DNA of 64,000 nucleotides from CAVSJR01 sp963728285 (GTDB lineage Bacteria; Actinomycetota; UBA4738; HRBIN12): positions 1 through 64,000 of the forward strand of contig CAVSJR010000004.1 in assembly GCA_963728285.1 (NCBI GenBank), written 5' to 3'. Positions 1 to 10,187 of the stretch are shown here, one piece after another (the first letter of the stretch is position 1; each line of letters starts with the position of its first letter). The notes beneath the pieces are model-generated. The model was not told the DNA's origin. It saw nothing but the letters and a program-made list of their open reading frames with translations, and did not search any database. Position numbers and translations under genes: made by a program.

Positions 1-111
1 CGTGCGGATCGAGACCAGCAGCACCATGAGCGCCACGCGCGCGAGTTCCATCTCACCGATGTGCTCGAGGCATTCGAGAACGGGCGCCTCGTGTTCGCCA
101 AGACGTTTCAC
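1..111 (-). CDS. possible 5' part of an unknown gene cut by the window edge
   Basis: A frame opening with GTG at 111 runs off the left edge on the minus strand, about 50 bases after the stop of the exporter and in the same direction, so it could be the next gene of that operon. It encodes a mostly polar start followed by a short hydrophobic stretch. I do not recognise it. The plus strand also stays open from base 1 to a TAG at 178-180 with equally good codon bias, and would then be the tail of a convergent gene. The sequence here cannot decide between the two. Confidence 0.25.
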   Translation of the reverse strand, partial: MKRLGEHEAPVLECLEHIGEMELARVALMVLLVSIRT

Positions 112-158
112 CGGAACATCCCCGGGATTGCGTCTGAACGCCCGACGATCGCCGCCCG

Positions 159-1856
159 TCAGCCGGGGGGAGGGTCGTAGGCGGGCCCGGTTCCCTCCGC
201 GACGCCCTCCCGCTTCGCCTGCTGTTCCCGCGAGCCTCGGACGGGGATGCTCGGTCCTCCGGCGCCATCCTTCGGAGGAGGCTGTTCGCCGCCCGGCCCC
301 ATCCGCCGGCCGGTCGGCGACGGGTTGCGGATGCCGACGCCGTTGATGACGGCGCCCGTGGCGAGCAGCCCGGCCGCGACGGCCATCGCCAGGTGAAACG
401 CGTCCGTCGATGCGACCGTCGCCGCGGCTCGCACGTCAGGGGGGACGGCGCCGTCGGGCTCGTTCAGCGGTGAGACCTCGTTTCGGAATCGAGGCGACGA
501 CGTGTCGACGCCGGGGACGCGCTGGGCGATCACCGCGTAGAAGCTCGACGCGATGGCGACGAAGATGAGGGCGTTCACGAGCGGAGAGCCGACGCGCGAG
601 ATCGCGTTGTTGATGGCGGAGGCGACGCCCGCGTTGCTCTCCGAGACCGACGTCATCAGCGCCGTCGTCAGCGGCGCCACCATGATCGTGAGGCCGATGC
701 CGAACACGATGAGCGCGGGCAGAAAATCGACGAAGTAGCTCTTCGGGGGGAGAAGGGTCGCCGAGCCGCTCGTCCCGAGCACCCAGGGCTCGCTGTCGGC
801 GGGCAGGCGAACGAACCACAGGAGCCCGAGCGCCATCACGGCCGGGCCGAGCGACATGAACAGGCGTGGTCCGTGGCGCGCGGCGAGCCTTCCGAACCGG
901 GCCGAGAACAGGACCAGGAACAGGCTGCCCGGCACGCCGGCGATCCCGGCGGCCTGCTCGTTGTAGCCGAGCGTCCCGATCATGAAGATCCCCTGGAAGG
1001 TGAGCCCCACGTAGAGGGCGCCGTAGATCACGAACGTCGAGAGGTTGGTCACCGTGAAGTTTCGGGATCGGAACAGCTTCGGCGGCACCAGCGGGTCGGG
1101 GCGATGGAGCATCATGAACGGGAACGCGATCGCCGCGGCCGCCCCGACGACGAGGCTCACGATCGCGGCCGGCTCCCCCCATCCCTGCTGCTGCCCGCGG
1201 ATCGTGCCGAAGGCGAGGCCGCCCACCGCGACGGCGATCACGATGGATCCCAGCCAGTCGAATCTCCCCGTCGCCTCCTCGTCCCTCGACTCGGGCACGT
1301 AGCGGACGGTCGCGTAGTAGGCGATGGCGAGGAACGGGAGGTTGATCAGGAACGCCGCCCGCCACGAGACGGTGTTCACGAGCACGCCGCCGAGGAAGGG
1401 TCCGAGGATGCTCGTGGCCGCGGAGGCTCCCGCCCACACGCCGAACGCCCGCCCCTGCTCCTCGCCCTTGAAGCTCGCCGTGATGATCGACAGCGATCCC
1501 GGGACGAGGAACGCGCCGGCGGCGCCCTGGAGGACTCGGGCGATGATCAGGAACTCCATCGTTGGAGCGACTCCGCACAGCAACGAGGTCGCGGCGAACC
1601 CGACCAGCCCGATCGCGAACATCCGCTTGCGTCCGTAGTAGTCGGTCAGCGCGCCCGCGAGGATGAGCAGGGCGCTGAGCGTCACGAAGTAGCCGTTGGC
1701 CACGTAGGACTGCGCCTCGAGGGTGCCGAACTGCGAGGACGAGAGCTCCTGGCCGATCCGCGGCAGCGCGAGCGTCACGACGGACGTGTCGAGGAACACG
1801 ATCCCCGAGCCGAGGATGACGGCGATCATCGTCCAGCGTTTCTGGCGGTCGTTCAT
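159..1856 (-). CDS. MFS multidrug exporter, DHA2 (EmrB/QacA) type
   Basis: 565-residue proton-coupled drug efflux transporter of the inner membrane. Visible are an early membrane segment with the conserved aspartate (FLDTSVVTLALP, residues 22-33), the loop 2-3 motif DYYGRKR near 72, an RVLQGAAGA segment near 106, and a PGSLSIITASF stretch followed by GPFLGGVL, typical of 14-helix antiporters. The last 70 residues are a hydrophilic, proline- and glycine-rich tail. The start is ATG with AGGAG about 10 bases upstream. It lies 79 bases downstream of the NTF2-like gene on the same strand, so the two are probably co-transcribed. The substrate cannot be read from the sequence. Confidence 0.9.
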   Translation of the reverse strand: MNDRQKRWTMIAVILGSGIVFLDTSVVTLALPRIGQELSSSQFGTLEAQSYVANGYFVTLSALLILAGALTDYYGRKRMFAIGLVGFAATSLLCGVAPTMEFLIIARVLQGAAGAFLVPGSLSIITASFKGEEQGRAFGVWAGASAATSILGPFLGGVLVNTVSWRAAFLINLPFLAIAYYATVRYVPESRDEEATGRFDWLGSIVIAVAVGGLAFGTIRGQQQGWGEPAAIVSLVVGAAAAIAFPFMMLHRPDPLVPPKLFRSRNFTVTNLSTFVIYGALYVGLTFQGIFMIGTLGYNEQAAGIAGVPGSLFLVLFSARFGRLAARHGPRLFMSLGPAVMALGLLWFVRLPADSEPWVLGTSGSATLLPPKSYFVDFLPALIVFGIGLTIMVAPLTTALMTSVSESNAGVASAINNAISRVGSPLVNALIFVAIASSFYAVIAQRVPGVDTSSPRFRNEVSPLNEPDGAVPPDVRAAATVASTDAFHLAMAVAAGLLATGAVINGVGIRNPSPTGRRMGPGGEQPPPKDGAGGPSIPVRGSREQQAKREGVAEGTGPAYDPPPG

Positions 1857-1935
1857 GCATTCGCTCCTGTACGCGCGGACGGGAGGGCCGGGTGCCCGGC
1901 GCGCGCCTCGAGAGGCGCGGGACCGGGCGGGTCCG

Positions 1936-2316
1936 CTACATTCGCTCCACCCACTGTGCCCGCCACTGCGGGGCCACGAACGGCTCCGCGAAGTAGTCGG
2001 TCTCCCTGGCGATCCTCCCGTCGCGAAGCTCGATGATGCTCACGCCCCGATAGACGCTTCCGTCCGCGTAGCGCAGCTCGGTCTCGAGCACCACCAGGTC
2101 GCCCTCGCCGCTGATCCGCCGGAAGCTCATCCTGGGCAGGCCTCCCGGGAAGCTCTTGTTGATCGCGAGCATGTTGTCGCGCCCGACGATTCGCTCGCCC
2201 GACTGCGGCCACTCCTGGACGTAGTCGTCGTGAAGGTAGGTCGCGGCCGCGTCCCAGTCCCCGGCCGCGAGCGCCTTCCACAGCGCCTCAGCGATGTGCC
2301 GACCGTCCTGCTGCAT
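1936..2316 (-). CDS. SnoaL/NTF2-like small protein
   Basis: 126-residue protein of the NTF2-like superfamily (nuclear transport factor 2/SnoaL/ketosteroid isomerase fold). It shows the usual pattern: N-terminal helices (IAEALWKALAAGDWDAAATY), a YVQEWPQSGERIVGRDN segment, then strands with VVLETELRYADGSVYRG and a terminal ELRDGRIARETDYFAEP element. Such proteins are ligand-binding or isomerase-like, often of unknown substrate. The ATG start follows GGAGGGGGG at good spacing. The same frame stays open far upstream, but only this part has family-like sequence. It probably forms an operon with the downstream exporter. Confidence 0.85.
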   Translation of the reverse strand: MQQDGRHIAEALWKALAAGDWDAAATYLHDDYVQEWPQSGERIVGRDNMLAINKSFPGGLPRMSFRRISGEGDLVVLETELRYADGSVYRGVSIIELRDGRIARETDYFAEPFVAPQWRAQWVERM

Positions 2317-2436
2317 GATTCCCCCCCTCCGGCCGCCCACCCATTGTGCACCGGCCGTAACCGTATGCCGGATCCGGGAAGGAGGCCAAGGGGATCGGAG
2401 GGCCGAGATGGTCGTGGAGGGTGGATAATTCATCTC

Positions 2437-5400
2437 ATGACCGCGGCCGACGCCTCGGCTGCTCACGACCGCGTGTCCTCCCCCGGACGCGCGATGACGG
2501 CCGTCCCGGACGACAGCGTGCTGCAGGCCGTCGTCCAGCCGCAATGCTCGCTCGCCGTCCAGCTTCGCCGGGTGACCGGGTCCGTCGTGGGCCGCCCCCT
2601 CGAGCTCGCTGCCATCCAGCAGGAGCTGACCGCCGCCCGCTCGCAGCTCTCGGCCGTGACCCTGGAGGGCGAGCCGGGAATCGGCAAGACGCGGCTGCTC
2701 GTGGCCACTGCGGAGATCGCGCAGACGTCCGGCTTCATCCCCGTCGCGGTGACGGCGGACGAGGAGATCCGCGGTCCCTTTCTCCTGGCACAGAGCGTGT
2801 TCGCCGCCGAGGGCCTCAGGGACGCGGTCGCGGGCTCGGGCGCGGAGGCCGTCGTTCAACGCGCGGCCGACGCGGTCTCCGGCCGGGACGAACCCGGCCT
2901 GGAGACGCTCTCCCCCGATCGCAAGCTCCTGCGCGCGTTCGATCTCGCGGCGGTCGCGCTCGGGGCCGCGGCCGCCGAGCGTCCCCTGGCGCTGCTGATC
3001 GACGACCTGCAATGGGCGGACGACGACACGGTCCGCCTCCTCAGGTACCTCGTGCGCGCCGCCGCGAACAACCCGATCTTCCTGTTGCTGGCCGTCCGCC
3101 CGGACGAGATGGCTCAGGTCAGCGAGGCCGTGAGGCTCGTCGCGGACATGGAGCGGATGGGGATCGTGCGGCGCTTGAAGCTCGGCAGGTTCACCCAGCC
3201 CGAGACCGCCGAGCTCCTCCGCCAGCTGCTGGCCGGACCGGTCGAGGCGGAGTCTGCGGCGACCATGCACGCGCAATCCGAGGGCGTGCCCTTCATCGTG
3301 GAGGAGATCGCCCGGACCTATCGGGATGCCGGCATGATTCAGCAGATCGACGGCGTCTGGTCCCTCGCCTCGAACGCCGCGCGGCTCGTGCCGTCGGCGG
3401 TTCGAACGCTGATCCAGCGCCGCGCCGCGCGGCTGCCGGACGACGCGCGAGCCGCGCTCGGCGACGCCGCCGTGCTCGGCCGGAGCTTCAGCCTCCGTGA
3501 CCTCGTCACGATCCGCGAACAGCTGGGGGAGGCCCAGGTCGACGCCGCGTCGCTGGCGGAGGCGCTCGCTCCGGCGGCGGAGGCCGGGCTTCTGTTGCCC
3601 CACGCGGGGGACGCTCCGGCCGACTTCACGTTCAGCCACGAGCAGGTTCGGGAGTTCGCGGCTGCGGGGCTCCCGCTCGCGCGGCGGCGGGCGATCCACT
3701 CGGCGATCGTCGACATGCTCGAGGGCGATGGGCACCCGCCGCCGGCGAGCCTGCCGTTGCTCGCCCTCCATGCCCTGGCCGCGGGGGACCCGCAGCGTGC
3801 CGCTCGATTCTCGGTCGACGCCGCGCGAGGGGCGCTGGAGGCGAACGCCCCCGAGGAGGTGCTCCGGGTCGTGGACCAGGCGCTCCCCGCCGCGTCGACC
3901 CCGCAGGACCGGCTCGCGCTGCTGACGGCCCGCGACGATGCGCTGGCCATGCTCCGGCGAGCCGCCGATCGCCTCGACGGGCTCGCCGAGCTGGCCGCCC
4001 TCGCCGAGGCGCTGGGCGATTCGCACGTGGAGCTCGACGTTCAGCTCCGCCGCGCCGCGACGTTGCGCCTCTCGGAGGACGACGTCGATATCGCCGCGGA
4101 CCTCGCCCGGCGGGTTCGCACGCTCGCCGCGGAGCGAGGGGACCGCGCCGGCGAGCTCGCCGCCTGTCTCGAGCTGGCCCAGGACCTGCTTCGCACCTCG
4201 CTCGGCGAATCGTTCTCGCCCACGGCGAGCGAGGTGGATCTGGATGGGGCGGAGGAGGCGCTCCAGCGCGCCGTCGCCCTGGGCGAGGAGCTGGGAGACG
4301 ACCGAAGCGTGGCGGCCGCGACTCGGGAGCTCGGCGTCATCGTGGTGGCCCACATTCGCCACTGGTACGTCGGCGAGGTGCAGTCGGGCCGGGTCGCCGG
4401 CTACATCGAGCGGATCACGGCCGGCGAGGGGATGGACGAGATCCTCCCGACGCTTCCCATCGCGCCGCTGTTCCACCAGGCGAGCGAGCTGTATCGAGCG
4501 TGCCCTCGACATGTACGAGCGGCTCGAAGACCGCCGCGGGGTCATGTCGACCCTCATCGCCATGGCCTACGTCAGCTACGCGCCCGTCATCCATCTCACG
4601 TCGTCGGCCCGGCACATCGAGGAGATCCGGCGGCTGGCCTCCCGGATGAGCTCGATGACGAAGGAGAGCGAACGGGCGCAGGCCGAGCTGCAGATGCTGT
4701 ACGGCGTCCAGGTCTATGCCCAAGCGAAGGTCGTGCCCGACCTCGCGCTGGCGCGCGGGGAGGAGGCCTATCGCCTTGCCCGGATGCAGGGCGACCGCGC
4801 GGTCGAGTTCGTCGCCGCCGGCGGCATGGCGCTCACCCACCTCGATCTCGGGGAGGTCGATCAGGCGGAGCGGTGGCTCGAGCGGGCGAGCTCGGCGGCC
4901 GCGAGCTCGCCCACCCCCCTCCGCGCGCGGCAGGTCGAGCTGTGGCGGGGCATGGCCCGCGCGGGAGCGGATGATCCGCAGGGCATGCGCGACCATCTGG
5001 AGCGCGCGGTCGCAATGGCCACCGACGAGGGCCGGCCCGCCGCCCGCTGCGAGGCCCTCGCCCGGCTGGCGCTGGAGGCCGCCCGGCTCGGAGCGGCGCG
5101 CGACGACGACGAGCTCTTGGCACTGGCGGAGGGGGCCGCGTTCGACGCGAAGGAGGTGCTCCGACTGCTTCCCGGCCATCCGCCGTGGGGTGCGCAGGCC
5201 GATGGGGCCCTCGCCCGCGTGGCGCTCGCGAAGGGGAACGCCGAGGGGGCCGCGCTCGCGGGGGACTCCGCGCTGCGGGCGCTGGAGGAGGCGCTGCACG
5301 AGGACATGAACCTGGACGTGCTCTTGCCCGCGGCGCGGGCCATCCTCGCCGGCGGCGATGAGGAGGCTCGGGAGACGATTCGCGATCGCCTCCAGCTCCT

Positions 5401-5737
5401 TCTGTCCGGCATCGTGCAACGCACGTTGGACGAGGACGCACGCGTCCGGTGGCTCCGGGGACCGTACGGCAGGGAGCTGGCCGAGCTGGCCGGGCCGATC
5501 GAGCGGATCGGGTCGAGGCCGGAGCCCGATGGACAGGGGCAGGCGGAGCAGCTCCGGGACGAGGATCGCACGCTGCTCCACCTCCTCACGCAGGGGAAGA
5601 CGAACTCGGAGATCGCGGCCGAGCTCGGCATCTCCGACGAGGACCTCACGCGCAGGCTGGGGGAGATCTTCACGGCGATCCACGCGTCGTCGCGTGCGGA
5701 GGCGACGGCCTTCGCGTTCCGGGAGGGGATTCCCTGA
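2437..5737 (+). CDS. large AAA-ATPase/LuxR-type transcriptional regulator (one frameshift)
   Basis: About 1,100 residues in the STAND/LuxR (LAL, MalT-like) layout. A P-loop EGEPGIGKTRLL lies near residue 80 and a Walker B ALLIDDLQWADDD near 190. A long helical, TPR-like middle follows, and the C-terminal 55 residues carry a helix-turn-helix (LLTQGKTNSEIAAELGIS) with a LuxR-like recognition helix. A +1 frameshift near 4497 splits it: the first frame reads to ELYRA and the second resumes at ERALDMYERL with no loss. Its stop overlaps the start of the ferredoxin-cyclase (TGATG). ATG 2437 has GGAGGGTGG upstream. It probably couples a signal to transcription; the ligand is unknown. Confidence 0.85.
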
Positions 5738-6472
5738 TGCTGCGCGCACGCCTGGATCGCCACAAGTGCATCGGCGCCGGCAACTGCATCACGATCGCGC
5801 CGACCGCGTTCGACTGGCTGCGGGGCGAGTTCGGCAAGGCGGAGGTCCTCGACGTCGAGAGCGTCGACGAGGACCAGCTTCGCGAGGCCGCCCTGGCCTG
5901 CCCCACCAAGGCGATCGAGATCGAGGACATCGAGGAATTGCTCCCCTGGCAGCTCCGGGGCACCGCCGGTCCGGCTCGGAGGGTGGTGAAGACGTTCATG
6001 TTCACCGACATCGTCCGGTCGACCAACCTCGTGGAGGCCCTGGGGGACGAGGCGTGGGAGAACCTCCTGCGCTGGCACGATCAGACACTCCGCTCGCTGT
6101 TCGGGGCGCATCAGGGCGAGGAGGTCGTCGCCACCGGCGACGGGTTCTTCGTCGGGTTCGACTCTCCGGAGCCTGCCATCGCGTGTGCCGTCGCAATCCA
6201 GCGTGGACTGTCGGAGCACCGGCAGAAGCACGGGTTCGCCCCCCAGGTGCGGATCGGACTGCATGCGTCCGACGCGACGCAGGTGGGAGGCAACTTCAGC
6301 GGCAAGGGCGTGCACGAGGCCGCGCGGATCGCGGCGCAGGCCGAGGCGGGCGAGATCCTCGCCAGCTCGGACACGGCCGTCGGTGCGCGGTTCCCCCGAT
6401 CGGATGCTCGCTCGCTCACGTTGAAGGGGATCATCGGAGCCCGTGGAGGTCGTCAGCCTCGACTGGCGCTGA
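5737..6472 (+). CDS. ferredoxin-class III adenylate/guanylate cyclase fusion (one frameshift)
   Basis: About 245 residues. Residues 1-75 are a small ferredoxin (HKCIGAGNC, then ALACPTKAI). It has three cysteines in a C-x5-C...CP layout, as in the 3Fe-4S ferredoxins that serve actinobacterial P450s. Residues 85-240 are a class III cyclase domain with both metal aspartates (FTDIVRST and GDGFF) and the GKGVHEAARIA segment. The coding frame shifts (+1) near 6432, after LTLKGI; the restored end EPVEVVSLDWR stops at TGA 6470-6472, 18 bases before the kinase. The start overlaps the regulator's stop. A redox or iron-responsive cAMP/cGMP-producing enzyme is the natural inference. Confidence 0.85.
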
Positions 6473-6490
6473 CGAGACGCGGGAGGCTTG

Positions 6491-8549
6491 ATGGAGACGC
6501 GGACGGCCAGGCGGATCGTATGGCCCGCGGTCGGGCTGTTCACGTTGCTCGCCCCCGTCGGCCTCTACCTGGTCGGCAGCTCCCGCGGGGACGTCGCGGA
6601 GGACGCCGTGTTCGCGACCATCTTCCTGGCGATGGCCTCGATCGGCGCCCTCATCGCGTCGCGTCGGCCCGAGACCCCGATCGGCTGGCTCCTGCTGTTC
6701 AGCGCCTGCGTCATCGCGGTCGCCTTCACGGCGTCGTCCTATGTCATCTACGGGTACGGCGAGGGCGCCCGGCTCCCGTTCCTTCGCTGGATGGCGTGGC
6801 TGTCGTCGTGGCCGTGGGCGCTCGCGATCGGGGTATTGCTGACCTTCCTGCTCCTGCTCTTCCCGGATGGACGACTCCCGTCTCGTCGGTGGAGGCCGGT
6901 GGCGTGGGCGTCCGGCGCCGCCATCGCGCTCGTGTGCATCGCGACGGCCCTCATGCCGGGCCGCCTCGAGAGCACGCCTGCAACCAACCCGATCGGCATC
7001 CCGGGTGCCGGGAGGTTCCTCGACGCCGTCGCGGGGACGGGGTTCTTCGCACTCACCGTGCTGTCCATCGCCTCGGTGGCTTCCCTGCTCGTCCGGTTCC
7101 GTCGGGCCGTGGGCGAGGAGCGCAAGCAGATCGCGTGGTTCCTGTTCGCCGCCGCCCTGCTCGTCGTCGACATCCTGGTCGACACCGTCCTGGAGGCGCT
7201 CGGTGTGGCGCGAAGTACATGGTTGCTGACGGTGCTGGACACCCTCGCCTTCGTCGTCCATCCCGGTGGCCGTCGGCATCGCCATCCTGAAGTACCGCCT
7301 CTACGAGATCGACACCGTCATCAGGAAGAGCGTCGTGATCGGCCTTCTCGCCGCGTTCATCACGTCCGTGTACCTGGGGGTGGTCGTCGGGATCGGTGCG
7401 CTCGTGGGAAGCCGGCGGAACATCTTCCTGTCGATCCTCGCGACCGCGATCATCGCCGTCGCCTTCCAGCCGATCCGGGAGCGGGTCCGTCGGCTCGCGG
7501 ACCGGCTCGTGTACGGCGAGCGAGCGACCCCGTACGAGGTCCTCTCGGACTTCTCCGAGCGAGCGGCGGGCACGTACTCGACGGACGATGTGCTGCCGCG
7601 GATGGTCGAGATCCTCGCTGCGGGGACCGGAGCGACCGAGGCGCGGGTCTGGCTCTGCGTCGGGTCGGAGCTCCGCGTCGGCGCGTCCTGGCCGGTCGGC
7701 TCGGCTGCGGCGCCCGTTCGCATCTCGGGGAACGACCTTCCGGACTTCGGCGAGCGCGAGCGCGCGTTTCCGGTTCGCCACGGGGGTGAGCTGCTCGGCG
7801 CGATCACGGTGGTGGCTCCGCCGAACGATCCCCTCACCCCCGACAGGGAGAAGCTTCTGAGCGATGCGGCGGCCCAGACCGGGTTGATCCTTCGCAACGT
7901 CCGCCTCATCGAGGAGCTGCGGGAGTCGCGGCGTCGCATCGTCGCCGCCCAGGACGAACGCGCCAAGGCGCTCGAGCGCAACATCCACGACGGCGCGCAA
8001 CAGCAGCTCGTCGCGCTGACGGTGAAGCTTCGGCTCCTCGAGCAGCTCGCGCCCAGGGATGGGGCGAAGGCTGCGCAGATGGCCGCGCAGCTCCAGTCGG
8101 AGGCCACCGAGGCGCTCGAGGACCTCCGGGATCTCGCGCGAGGCATCTACCCGCCGCTGCTCGCGGACAAGGGACTGGCCGCGGCCCTCGAGGCGCAGGC
8201 TCGCAAGTCACCGCTCCCGGTGAGCGTGTCCCCCGACGGGGTCGCCCGGTACCCGCAGGAGGTCGAGTCGGCGGTGTACTTCTCCTGCCTCGAGGCGCTG
8301 CAGAACGTGGCGAAGTATGCGCACGCCACGCGCGCCGAGGCGCGGCTGTGGGCGAGCGACGGTGAGCTCTCGTTCGAGGTGACCGACGACGGGACGGGAT
8401 TCGACCCGGGCGCCACGCCGCGGGGAAGCGGCCTGCAGGGCATGGCCGATCGCCTGGACGCCATCGGCGGCACGTTGGTGGTTCGGTCTCAGCCGGGGAT
8501 GGGAACGTCGGTCACGGGTCGCGTTCCCGTGCCGCGAGGGCCGGCCTAG
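6491..8549 (+). CDS. membrane sensor histidine kinase, NarL/DesK type (one frameshift)
   Basis: About 685 residues. The N-terminal 250 residues form several membrane segments. A GAF-like region follows (about 350-480), then a HisKA_3 dimerisation helix with phospho-acceptor histidine in ERNIHDGAQQQL, and a HATPase_c domain with N box (EALQNVAKYAHAT), G1 (DDGTGFDPG) and G2 (GSGLQGMADRL). A +1 shift near 7259 separates the membrane half (ending LAFVV) from the kinase half (resuming PVAVGIAILKYRLYEIDTV). It is third in the operon, 18 bases after the cyclase. No response regulator is adjacent, so its partner is elsewhere, unless the upstream ATPase regulator is involved. Confidence 0.88.
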
Positions 8550-8592
8550 GGCTCACCGCTCTCGGCGGTCGCGGGGCGGCGCACCGCGCGGG

Positions 8593-9033
8593 TCACACGG
8601 GCCACACGTACTCGAGGTCGTCGGGCACGTCGGGGAACATGGGACGGTAGTGCTCCGGGTCCTTTCGCACGAGCGCGGAGCGGTACGCGCGGTGCAGGTC
8701 TCGGCTCCCCAGCCACGGCGGAAGCATCCCGAGGGCCCGGAGCTCCCGCTGCGTTCGCTCGGGCTCGCCGTGCAGGTGAGCCACCAGCTTGTCGTGGACC
8801 GTGTCGACGTGGCCCAGGCTCATCCAGCGGCTGGTGACTGCGAGGCCGTAGGCGACCAGGGCGGGTTCGTATCCGCGCCACATGCGGGTGGCGGGGTGGT
8901 TGATCCACCCGCCGGTCTCGCGATGCAGCGCGTTGCAGATCTGGAGCACCTCGACCCGCTGTTTTCCGAGCCTGCGCGCATCGAGCACGCGTGCGCTGCG
9001 CGCGAAATCGGGGTAAGGGAGGAACGTCTGCAC
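8593..9033 (-). CDS. MSMEG_6728-type pyrimidine dimer DNA glycosylase-like protein
   Basis: 146 residues beginning VQTFLPYPDFARSARVLDAR followed by RLGKQRVEVLQI, the hallmark start of the actinobacterial MSMEG_6728 family, which is related to T4 endonuclease V-like pyrimidine dimer glycosylases. Aromatic and arginine-rich motifs (HPATRMWRGYEPAL, LGSRDLHRAYRSALVRKD) follow. It probably acts in base excision repair of damaged DNA. I chose GTG 9033 because family members begin at this residue; an ATG at 9069 would add 12 residues. It is convergent with the kinase operon. Confidence 0.82.
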   Translation of the reverse strand: MQTFLPYPDFARSARVLDARRLGKQRVEVLQICNALHRETGGWINHPATRMWRGYEPALVAYGLAVTSRWMSLGHVDTVHDKLVAHLHGEPERTQRELRALGMLPPWLGSRDLHRAYRSALVRKDPEHYRPMFPDVPDDLEYVWPV

Positions 9034-9194
9034 GCCGGTCGCCTTACCCCTCAAACCGCCGGGAGGCACATGCTGCCGGGCGGGAGCCCGCGCCGGACTC
9101 GTGGACGTTCGCCCGACGAGATGCGGAACCGGCGGTCCCCGGCGCCCGTCGATGTCTGCGACGGAAGACCTCGAAGGGACGCGGAGGCGTTCGC

Positions 9195-9200
9195 TAGCCT
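9195..9200 (+). promoter_or_regulatory. candidate -10 element (TAGCCT) for the transglycosylase gene
   Basis: TAGCCT lies 9 bases before the ATG at 9210, and no Shine-Dalgarno sequence is present. This matches a leaderless actinobacterial promoter of the TANNNT type. It is a single short motif, so support is modest. Confidence 0.35.
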
Positions 9201-9209
9201 GTGCCGATC

Positions 9210-10144
9210 ATGCGTCGGGCCCTCATCTCCATGGTGGCGCTTCTCCTTTGGGCTTGCTCCGGCGCGCCCGCGGCCGACCGAGCCGACAGATCCGCGGCGC
9301 CGCAGGTCGAAGGCCGCCCGACTGGCGCGATCGAGTCGCGCACCCCCGACGCGTCGACGCCCGCGCTCGACGGGGCGCTCCCGTCGCCGGACGAGCCGAT
9401 CCCGAGCTCGCCGGATCGACTCGCCGACGCGCTCGCAACGACGACGTTCGCGCTGCGTGAAGCGATCGACGGGTGGGCCGAGGGCGTGGGTCTCTCGGCG
9501 CCGCCGCCGCGGGACGTGCGGCTGCTCGCCTTTCACCAGCAACGGCTCTACTGGGCCCTGACCGAGGATCCGCAGCTCGCGAGGCTGACCATTCCTCGGC
9601 TCCCGCGGGGCTCGCCGGCGAAGCGAGGGCGAACATCGAAGCCGGGGCCGAGATTCGCTCCCTCGTGACGCCGATCGAGGGCGAGATCACGCTCAGGACG
9701 CAGCGGCCGGAGCCGGCCGAGGATCTCCTGGCCTACTACCGGGAGGCCGAGGAGCGGTTCGGCGTCGAGTGGGAGGTGCTCGCCGCCGTCAACTACGTCG
9801 AGTCGAGGTTCGGCCGGGCGCGCTCGGCGAGCCCCGCCGGCGCGCAGGGCCCGATGCAGTTCCTCCCCGAGACCTGGCGCGCGTACGGGATGGGCGGCGA
9901 CATCCTGGACCCCCACGACGCGATCCTCGGAGCCGCGAACTTCCTCAGCTCGGGCGGCGCGCCTCGCCGGAATCGCCGCGCGCTGTACTACTACAACCAC
10001 GCGTGGCCCTACGTCGACGCCGTCCTCCTGTACGCGAGGCAGATGATGCGCGATCCGCGCGACTACCTCGCCTACTACAACTGGCCGGTCGTGGTGCTGA
10101 CGAAGGACGGCCCGGAGCACCTCACGGGCCCCGGGTCGGCGTGA
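9210..10144 (+). CDS. lytic transglycosylase lipoprotein, SLT type (one frameshift)
   Basis: About 310 residues. A lipoprotein signal (MRRALISMVALLLWACSG) places the mature protein at the outer face of the membrane. A 150-residue helical spacer follows. The C-terminal SLT domain has the catalytic glutamate in NYVESRFG, then GAQGPMQFLPETW and an Ala-Asn-Phe-Leu segment. It would cleave peptidoglycan strands between MurNAc and GlcNAc. The reading frame shifts (-1) near 9604, between LTIPRLP and GLAGEARANIEAG, with sequence sensible on both sides. ATG 9210 has no Shine-Dalgarno but a -10-like element just upstream. Confidence 0.82.
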
Positions 10145-10187
10145 GGGTCGAAGCTAGGCGTCCTCGGCGTCCCTCACCACGTACGCT

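Noticed and set aside
1723..2436. Long plus-strand open frame upstream of the LuxR-type regulator that would extend it by 240 residues
   Set aside because: It overlaps the NTF2-like gene antisense, and its translation is arginine- and proline-rich without family resemblance. The ribosome-binding site and normal sequence begin at ATG 2437.
2317..4563. Very long minus-strand open frame antisense to the regulator
   Set aside because: High GC keeps antisense frames open. The translation is low-complexity arginine/glutamate-rich, while the plus strand encodes a P-loop and helix-turn-helix. Only its 3' end (NTF2-like) is real.
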